NCBI RefSeq assembly: GCF_019649055.1
Contig: NW_026570264.1
Location: forward strand, 806,001 to 870,000
Direction: 5' to 3'
From: Paramacrobiotus metropolitanus
Lineage: Eukaryota > Tardigrada > Eutardigrada > Parachela > Macrobiotidae
Length of the DNA stretch: 64,000 bases
The position numbers and the translations under genes were made by a program. The notes beneath the pieces were generated by a model that was not told the origin of the DNA, searched no databases, and was given only the letters and a program-made list of their open reading frames with translations. The stretch's first letter is position 1. Every line of letters starts with the position of its first letter. Positions 56,407 to 64,000 of this stretch are shown here, piece after piece.

Positions 56407-57119
56407 CAGGGCACAAAGGGGTCCTCCAAATTCAGAAAAATTTCATATTTTGTAAAATGGTAGTATACTATCGTAGTATGCTTAAAAAAATATTTTCATC
56501 TGCCATGGTCAAGGGGGCGTGGTCAGACAGCATCTAAAAGTTTGCGTGTTATCAACATACTATGCAATGCAGTGAGCGGAGTTATTCGTAATTACGAAGT
56601 GCAGTACGAGTACATCTCTGCTAATCAGTAAAAGAAGTTTTTTGCAGGGTTTACTACATACAATACTAACTGAAAAAAATTTTTGAAAATGTGTGCTCAG
56701 GCAACAATGACACGAGCCGCCGCACGTGGGCATCGTTTACATCACAACGGGACAGCTGCAAAAGTTCACGGTGCTACAGTAAAAATTCAATATAAAACTA
56801 ATACAAATTTTCGAAAATGTGTATTTAGGCAGCAGTGACACGAGCCGCCGCACGTGGTCTTCGTTTACATCACCACTCGACAATTTCAGAAGTTCACGGT
56901 GCTACAGTAAAAATTTAATATAAAACTAATTACGAATAACTCCACTCACTGCATTGCATAGTACGTGATCATATGCAAACTTTTAAATGCTGTCTGGCCA
57001 CGCCCCCTTGACCATGGCAGATGAAAATATTTTTTTAAGCATACATACTATGATAGTATACTACCATTTTACAAAATATGAAATTTTTCTGAATTTGAAG
57101 GACCCCTGTGTGCCCTGGT
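56407..57119. repeat. 713-bp Harbinger-type MITE with long inverted repeats
   Basis: The ends CCAGGGCACAAAGGGGTCCT and AGGACCCCTGTGTGCCCTGG are inverted. Similarity of the arms runs about 170 bases (to gagcggagttattcgtaatt). Both sides are flanked by TTA. The centre is a direct duplication with a 128-base period (gaaaatgtgt...cacgagccgccgcacgtgg) at 56,685 and 56,813. No coding capacity. Confidence 0.8.
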
Positions 57120-58692
57120 TAGTTTTTATACTTTTCTTAAGTTTTCCTAAGCTTGTTTATTACATAGCAAAACGTCTGCGATTAAGTGTCCTGCGACTAG
57201 TTGTCCTGGGAAATGTCACGGTGCCGACAATTTGGATAGCACAGCTAATACGCTCAGCGCTTCGTTGACGCCTTGAACGATGGTCAATATACAATAATTA
57301 TCGCAAATATAACTTCCTCCAATTATCCCCTCTTAGGTATTTCGTAGTCTTTCCCTTTTATACAGAAATCTTTTATTGATTACTTCGTGAAGATTTAAGC
57401 AACAGTATTAGCTATGCACCTCCCATTCCAAATGTCGTAACGTAGGGTGTGACGCACCCTAGTGTGCAGTTTTAATGCATTTTCTCAATGTGTACGTGCC
57501 ATGTAGATTATTTGCAATCGTCACCGGCAATACTGTTAATCCTAACGCCAATTTTAGGAAAGCCTGGTAGGACGTCCATTCATAATAGTCGTTAAAAGGG
57601 CTCGTATCCGCTGTTGGATCGCTTGCGCGATAGTTTAAGGGGTCGAGCAGTAGGTCGGTGACGGCGGTCGGCAATCGACCATTTCTCAGAGCAATGGCAG
57701 TGACGACCATGCACACACCGTTAACAAAGAGAAGCAGAAATGCGACGGCCGTTAAGAGCATCATGGCGACGGGTCCTTCCTGTAGAGCGGTTTGCAGAAC
57801 AACCCCCAGTGCGAACAACATGTTGATAACTATGCAGGTCACGTAAAGTTTTCCGATCCCGAAGCCCGGTGGGTGGTGGTCGTGAATCGTTTTGCGGTCG
57901 AAAGTGTATTTTTCATAGCCCCAGAGACTGACTATCATTCCAGCAACGTTATAAAGCAACGACCACATGTTGAAAACGTATCCCATTGCCCGATGGCTGT
58001 GCGCCGTGTTGTCTGCAAAATTTAACACCACGCTTCCGGTTATTTATTATTTACGAAACGGGCGATATTATCCTGAAACATCACGGCTAATGATTGTGTT
58101 ATTGCATCGATTTTTGCGAACTTATCAACAGAACGGATCGTTAGGCGTCGATCTAACGTCGCACGGAATTTAACCGAATGTACTCGTATATTCTACGTTT
58201 TAAAACTGTGACAGATTACTTAACAATTAAAGTTTCAATATTTCATTGTTTCCTTTTGCAGAGAATGCAATTTAAATTAACTTCTATAATTGTATTGCAT
58301 ATTAAGTTGACACTGTCGACTGTATAACATCGTATAATTTTTAAAGCATTTGTTATGATTGTGCAATAAGAAATCTGATTAAGAAATCTGATTAGCTATC
58401 TCAATTCTGTTAGACAGTCTGAACGAACAAAAAGGATAGTATGACAATAAATTAGAAATTAAAATGTGTGCGGAGGAAAGTAAATTGCACTGTGCTAAAC
58501 AGTCTCATTACGCCAAACTGGAAATTCGTAGGAACCAAGAGGATAAATAGACGTCTTGCCTAGCGGAATCCATATAAAAACGGACAGCAACGCAAGCATT
58601 AGCTGGATGACGGAACAAGTCCATACTAAAGCATACAGTGTAGACTTCCATGGCATCAAGTTGCTGACAGTTCGATGCTGGGATGGCGCCAT

Positions 58693-59250
58693 CACTGATG
58701 CAAGAAATGAGTAATCACGTCCCGCTTTAAAGTCAAGCGCTATTTTCCAGCAACTGAGCGAGAAGGAAAGACTAAGGCCCGTTTGATACAGTTGTTAAAC
58801 GAAGAGCTGCTAACAACTTCAAAACGAAGAGCTGCGGTCAGGTTTCCCACTCTACTCTAGCTTGTCAGGACGCCAAGAGCCGCGCAGTGTCTTCTATCGT
58901 CGCTTGTTGAATGAAGTTAGAGTACAGACTGCAGCAGGTTGTCGGTAACCCACGGACTTTCATAATGCGCCAATAATCCGCCCCGGGCAAAGACGATGTT
59001 ACTGGGGAAGGGTGAGCGAATATTATTGATTTTTCCATTTTGGGTACGCGATATACTGGGTTAAGTGTGCAACATACCCGTACACAGCTCGTGCAGTACC
59101 TTGGGTAGACGTTCTGTGCCTGTGTGGGCCATTTCAGCTTTCATCTTTACCGTTGCCGACATCAGTATCGCCACCGCTCTCTGCCTTCACCGTCCCACTC
59201 CGTGTACAGTAGTAAAAAGCCGTTTATATAAAAGTTTTTTTCCATTAACT
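58693..59250 (-). promoter_or_regulatory. Conserved 5' flank of copy 3
   Basis: Aligns with the flanks of copies 1 and 2 (cagctcgtgca, tacgcgatatac, ctctactctagcttgtcagg). See copy 1. Confidence 0.4.
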
Positions 59251-60206
59251 AACATTTATTAGCGGGAAAGCCAAGGTACTGTTGAGGCGTTGTCATTTCT
59301 AGATTTTTTTGTTTGATCAAAACATTCGAACCTGTCGTCTAAATTGAAATTTATTAAACCAAACTTTGATTTGAGACATGTTTAAAAAAATAAATCAAAG
59401 TGCTAACTGCAAGCAGTTTTGCAGATACGTTTCTATGGTGCATCCAGTATAATGGAACAAAATAACGGGAGCTAAGCGATACCATAATCGAGGAGACTTG
59501 GCACAGCATACTTCTCAGGAGCGAAAGTTTGAAACTGTTACAGATAGATGCAAATGCAACGGCCAGTGTTTAATTGAGCCGTAAAATCGATCATTCATTC
59601 CTGTCCGCTCAAAACTGCAGTACTGCGTTAAATTAGCGATTCTCGTCACGAAATACGGTATTCGGAGCTTCTTGATATTGACTTTGATAAGTAGCGACTG
59701 ATAAATCGCCAATTTCCGGCTCCCAGTGATAAGCGCTGGCTTTCGTTGATAAGCGTGCGTTAGATCAGCTATTTGTCTTTCTTAAAAAGCACCCAGGTCA
59801 GAAAATGACTTCCGGGTGACCGGCGCCATGATATCATCAGCTGCGCAGCTGAGAGACGTTATAATCTTCGGCATATGACTACTTATCTGTTATCAAGAAT
59901 AAAGTAGATTACACGGATAGCAAAAGAACAATGCAAAAGATTACTTGGGAAACTGTACAGCCTGTACATAACATTTTGTTCCGGCTGGAGCGATGAATAC
60001 AAACGTTATAGACAAGTAGCCCAATACTTCGCAGTATGTTAATTGCTTTTTCGGGCCCTACGTGCTGGGAGGAATACATTAATTTAAAGTGGTGCACAAT
60101 TGCCATAATCATTCTGGAACGCACGTGTAAGTATTATAACAGGCGATCGACAAAATCATTCTGACCGTGAAATAACTCCGTTTCAAAATTAATCGGCATC
60201 AACCGA
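59251..60206. other. Intergenic, no gene recognised
   Basis: About 950 bases with only short unsupported frames on either strand. No repeat shared with the rest of the window was noticed. Confidence 0.5.
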
Positions 60207-60971
60207 TCATGGTTAGTTGGCGAGAAGTGCTTCTATCTGAAGCGTTTCAGCGCACGCATTATTACCTGGTATTCTGCTTCTCCATACTGAACATCACACT
60301 AGGGCCATTATCGTCCACTGCCTACATATCTGGCTTCTGATCAATCAACCCCCGAAGCAGCCACTGCGAAAACTGGTGGGTAAACCCGTATAAACGCCGA
60401 CCAGTTACAAAATATAACAAACGAAACAGGCTGTGTGTCCAGCAAGTGCTCAAGCTATTGTATCGGTCTACATCATTTGGATATCATCGTTAACAGTGTG
60501 GGACTGACCCAAAGTCTACTGTATGCTAAAGAGCTTAAGAGAACCCTGTATTTTCAGCGTATTGATCTCGCCACGGTAACGGCCGAAGTCAGGCTTTTCC
60601 ACGGATACCGGTTTTGTATGGTCATAAGCACCGGCTTGGTACTGGGTGCCGTTATCATGGGAAGCCTCACAGGGATCATGATACTGGTTTATGCCGGCAG
60701 TAGTGTTCTGGGTCTACATATTTTCACTTTGGTTATGGTGTATATTGCGTAGATCCATGGATCGATGCCAACGTGGATGACCTACTGTCTCAGTTGTCGA
60801 CGACGTAATTCATGCCTTATTCCGACTGTTCCCGTTGTTGGCCAAACGCGGAGAGATATGGCAGCTTCCGATGTACTAGTCAGCGTACCAACTGGGTATG
60901 GTGTGATACAGGACATTGACTCGTTTCCAGAGCATCACGTCGAACAGCTAGCTCACGCCTTACGAGCTTAA
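60207..60971 (+). pseudogene. Small multi-pass membrane protein, tandem copy A
   Basis: An N-terminal segment starting MVSWREVLLSEAFQRTHYYL near 60,207 is followed by a block at 60,435-60,971. That block holds YAKELKRTL, TVTAEVRLFHGYRF and two helices (STGLVLGAVIMGSLTGIMIL, VLGLHIFTLVMVYIA). An in-frame TAG at 60,750-60,752 interrupts it, and the frame then continues GSMPTWMTYCLSCRRR to a Tyr/acid-containing tail (VPTGYGVIQDIDSFPEH). The tandem copy has glutamate-containing sense sequence at the TAG. It is either a pseudogene or an early stop that trims the tail. No family recognised. Confidence 0.45.
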
Positions 60972-61596
60972 GCAACAAAAATTTTGGTATGGTGTCAAGC
61001 AAAACCAGTTCAACGAAAAAGAAAAATCTTCAGTGAATAATATTCTGCTTTCTTTACATTGCATACATTACGGCGCCCTTTTCTGCGCTGCAAGCAGATT
61101 AAAAAAGCAACCAAATTTAATTCTTATGCCATCGTATTTTTATACTCCTGTGTTACCATATTTTTATTTTTGCCACTTGTAAGATATGCATTACCTGTCT
61201 GAATAAAAATCGCGTGCTAGAGAAAAGTTGCCGAGTAAGTTCGTCAGTTAAGTTAGTGACCGTTGCTGAAGAGAAAAAGAGAATTCCGTGAAAAAAAAAT
61301 CCATTTTTTCCTGCTTTCCTTTGTATCCATTCCATTTCAAGCTAAGCAAATGGCTGCTCAGTGCAGCGACGATATCATTCTCTGCGATGATGATTTTTTA
61401 ATTTTATTTACCAAGGTCGAAGCAGATAACGGTATTTGTATTACTTTCACAGCTCAGGGTTCACGCTAAACGCAGTTGTGCGATAATAATACCATTCTAT
61501 CGCAACGATCGTCAGGGATCTGCATTACGGAAATTTTCTAGCAGTACCACATTTTTAACGGGTATAATTTCTCAAAGCGCTTGCAGTCACTCAATC

Positions 61597-62385
61597 ATGG
61601 TCAGCTGGCGGAAAGTTAACCTCTCCGAAGAGTTCCGGGACACCTATTATTATCTGGCATTCTTCCTCTCCATAATGATTCGGACCATCAGCGTCCGTTG
61701 CCAGTTATTTTTTGTTTCGCTAAACAAACCTTCAGTAACGTCACAATGCAGCCGGTGGACACAGCACGCAGGTATGATTAAATCACGGTCCAGTTATACC
61801 AGTGGACTGCCCTTACTCGGTTCCGTTCAACAGGTGCAAAAGAGGCCGGCAAGATGGCGGCTACCAACAGCATTATCATTACTAACATCATGATGTATAA
61901 CAGCAGCATCATCGTCACAAACAATTACGGACTAATTGAGAGTTACGATATGCTGAAGAGCTGAAGCGCACTCTGCACGATTGTCGCGCCGTTCTTTGCA
62001 CGATAACGGCCGAAGTGAGGTTCCTCTTGAGATACCGGTTTCTTACGGTCTTACGGTAATCAGCATCGGCCTTGTCCTGGGTGCAGTTATCACGAGATGT
62101 GCCACTGGGATGATGATACTGGTGTATGTCGGCAGCTTTGTCCTGCTTCTGCATGTGTTTACCCTAGTTTTGGTCTTTATTGCGGAACAACGGGGATCGG
62201 CGCCAGCGTGGATGATCGGCTGTTTCCTTTGTCGATCAAGGTCGACCTGCATCCGACCCAGATGACTGCCGTCCCTGTTCCGTGGGGTGATAACGCTGCA
62301 GCAAATCCCTTTTTCAGCATTTGCCCATTTGCAATTGCTATAAAACAGAGCTGTTTACGCTTAGTATTTTTTCTGTTTTGTGTTT
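61597..62385 (+). pseudogene. Small multi-pass membrane protein, tandem copy B
   Basis: Starts MVSWRKVNLSEEFRDTYYYL, clearly paralogous to copy A 1.4 kb upstream. The membrane block reads ISIGLVLGAVITRCATGMMI and SFVLLLHVFTLVLVFIAEQR, then PAWMIGCFLCRS, but similarity jumps between frames near 61,955-62,060 and again after 62,200. So this copy is decayed or contains unrecognised introns. The segment between the start and the membrane block has several Asn-x-Ser/Thr sites. Confidence 0.4.
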
Positions 62386-63666
62386 AGACTTTAGATCATC
62401 CCTTCGTTTATTAGTACCGGTTTCCTCTGAAAATCAGATTTTCATGCTATGGAAATGGCGATATGATAAAGCGACCAACATAGGATATGATGCTATAGGA
62501 TAGGATATAAGCTATTCCAGAAACGAAAGGTTACAGGGCTGTATTATTATAGAATAATTTTAACGAATCGCGAACGGTCCGTTGTTTGGAAATTTTTTAT
62601 GCTTGATATATAAGAATAGCAACACGAGAAAATGCTTACGAAACCTACCTGTAACAAAAACGCACCTGTAACGAAAAGTACCAATGTCATCCGTTGTCTC
62701 TGCCACTTCGACTTAATAACGGAATGGTTTGGTTCTGGCATTTCTGGCATATTTCCATAAGTTTTAACCCACCAAAGAACTGCGTTTTACCTATACTAAA
62801 CTGTAATGGTCGCTTCCGATCGAAACAGTTTATCTCAAAATTCAAATCAACTTGCAGATAAGTGCGGATTTCAGCAAGCACAAACCCAACTTCGACAACT
62901 GCCTAGCACATTCAGCGGGGGCTTTTACTAAAAGTTCTTCGATATATTTCTTTTAGTTGCTACTCTGCAGTAACTATAAAGTCGATTGATGTAATTTCGT
63001 GGGCTGCAACCAGTTAACCGTTAATAAATAATTGGAAGTTAAACGTTAATTATTCGGCTAATTTTAATTTTGCCATCTTCATCAGCAAGCACACGCATTG
63101 CTTATTTAGACAAACGGAGGATCGTTCATACGTCGCCCAGTAATTAATAATGTTGCAAATATTAAATACAACGCTATTTGTATTTACACACAGGCTGCTT
63201 TGACAAAATGAAACTGAGGTGGATATTGATGAAATCAAATTTAGCGGATAAAATCAGACTTAGTAAAAGTATCTCAACCGTGGGAGAATACATCAAAGTT
63301 CGGACTCTGCCGCGTGCACTTGATTAGTCATACATACAAGTGCAAAATCTGCGCATGATTAGATCACTACTGCTTGGAATTTTCGGGCATTCTTTCACAG
63401 AACCTGTGTGAGTTTAATCAGATACCGGGTCCTTTAATGCAAACGTTCCGTCATATGCTACAATCCGGGCACTAGTGTTCTGTTTATGCTTCCTGTTCCG
63501 GATGATTCAGAATCAGCCAGGAACATCGAAAGCTATATTATAAAAGAAAGCGCCGTTGATACCCATATAGCAACTGTTGTAAGCAATATCCACAAGTTTT
63601 CCCGTATTTCGATCTCATTTGTTTTAGCCATTTAGCAAAGCGCGTAGTAACGCGGCTTTTCCCAGT
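62386..63666. other. Intergenic, no gene recognised
   Basis: About 1.3 kb. Some short tatgatgctataggataggat repeats lie at 62,480-62,515. No frame with recognisable domains; the right end should hold the promoter of the Cys-rich gene. Confidence 0.45.
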
Positions 63667-63940
63667 ATGGCCAGCTCGTGCAACTTTGTCTTGTTGTGCG
63701 GCATTTTCGCACTGGCCTGCATCACATCGGCGGCCGCGTGTTGCGATAGAGCTACGTTGGTAGGTTGCTGTGGTAAGGGCAAGTGCAACATTTTTTGCTG
63801 CAACTGCAAAGGCGGGTGCAAGCCAAAGAGTGAATGCAGTGCTAGAAATCCATTGGAACACATACCTGCCGCGTTAACTAGCCGAGGAAAACGGGAGAGC
63901 GACCGCAACAGCACCGCACTGCACAAATTCATCACCATTG
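63667..63940 (+). CDS. Cysteine-rich secreted peptide, first exon (partial)
   Basis: The ATG at 63,667 starts a signal peptide (CNFVLLCGIFALACITSAAA). A Cys cluster follows: CCDRATLVGCCGKGKCNIFC then CNCKGGCKPKSEC, ten or more Cys in about 40 residues, suggesting a compact disulphide fold. Beyond it a basic site (SRGKRE) could be cut by a proprotein convertase. A good donor (ATTG-GTAAGC) ends the exon at 63,940, so the gene continues past the window. The Cys pattern recalls small arthropod and nematode secreted peptides, but I cannot assign a family. Confidence 0.6.
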
Positions 63941-64000
63941 GTAAGCTGCGGTATATTAGTTACAGTTTTTGATAAGAGGATTACAGCTGCACAGTTGGGT

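Larger units (their letters stand above)
54849..58692 (-). pseudogene. Double-tetraspan PPxY membrane protein, copy 3 (frameshifted tail)
   Basis: Exons 58692-58560, 58012-57500 and 55466-54849. Exons 1 and 2 are open and keep phase (TLYALVWTCSVIQLMLALL; AMGYVFNMWSLLYNVAGMIV). Both introns start GC (GCAAGA and GCACGT). In exon 3 the membrane part is open, but near 55,030-55,060 the frame shifts by one, and the conserved tail (DPPVYTDVAP, LPPSYAEM) continues in the next frame to a stop at 54,849. Unshifted, the product would lose both PPxY motifs. This could be a pseudogene, an assembly error, or a tail-less variant. Intron 2 contains a Harbinger MITE. Confidence 0.6.

Noticed and set aside
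63538-63938. Two antisense frames over the Cys-rich peptide gene
   Set aside because: The plus-strand frame has a signal peptide, Cys pattern and donor; the antisense frames have none of these.

Overview
The window looks like nuclear DNA of a small invertebrate. Genes are split by many short GT-AG introns, class A GPCRs occur as local paralogues, and transposons of several classes are packed between and inside genes. A tardigrade or similar small ecdysozoan would fit, but nothing here proves the phylum.

Left part (1-19,400). A PIF/Harbinger-type element lies at about 1.8-4.3 kb: an apparently complete four-exon MADF-BESS (Myb/SANT-like) gene faces a 5'-truncated transposase. Around it are inverted copies of unclassified repeats and a small MITE. 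Three paralogous rhodopsin-like GPCR genes follow (7.05-8.77 kb minus, 10.3-11.8 kb minus, 16.9-18.6 kb plus), with identical intron positions and phases. Between the second and third lies a secreted BBE-type FAD-linked oxidoreductase with four well-supported exons and a plausible short first exon.

Host tandem array (19,400-31,000 and 54,800-59,250). Three paralogous minus-strand genes encode a membrane protein made of two tetraspan-like modules and, in copies 1 and 3, a cytosolic tail with two PPxY motifs; copy 2 keeps one PPxY and a degenerate first motif. Each has three exons. Intron 1 starts with GC in all three copies, and intron 2 does so in copy 3. Copy 1 reads open; copies 2 and 3 each carry one frameshift. 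Intron 2 of every copy holds a different transposon insertion.

Polinton/Maverick (31,090-53,292). A 22.2-kb element, bounded by 89-bp perfect terminal inverted repeats and the 5-bp target duplication ATATC, is inserted between copies 2 and 3. It carries PolB, a chromodomain integrase, penton-like and major capsid proteins, a pX-like core protein, an adenain-like protease, a packaging ATPase and several short family proteins. It looks nearly whole, with about three or four breaks in the virus-type genes, so it is a young fossil. Its left and right arms carry unusual cargo: a five-exon secreted LRR-type gene, a spliced single-pass membrane protein gene, an ARH3-like ADP-ribosylglycohydrolase, a spliced GC-rich gene by the right end, long hairpins, and four tRNA-like stretches with Pol III-type A and B boxes and T runs.

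Right part (59,250-64,000). A decayed tandem pair of small membrane-protein genes is followed by a cysteine-rich secreted peptide gene that runs off the window.
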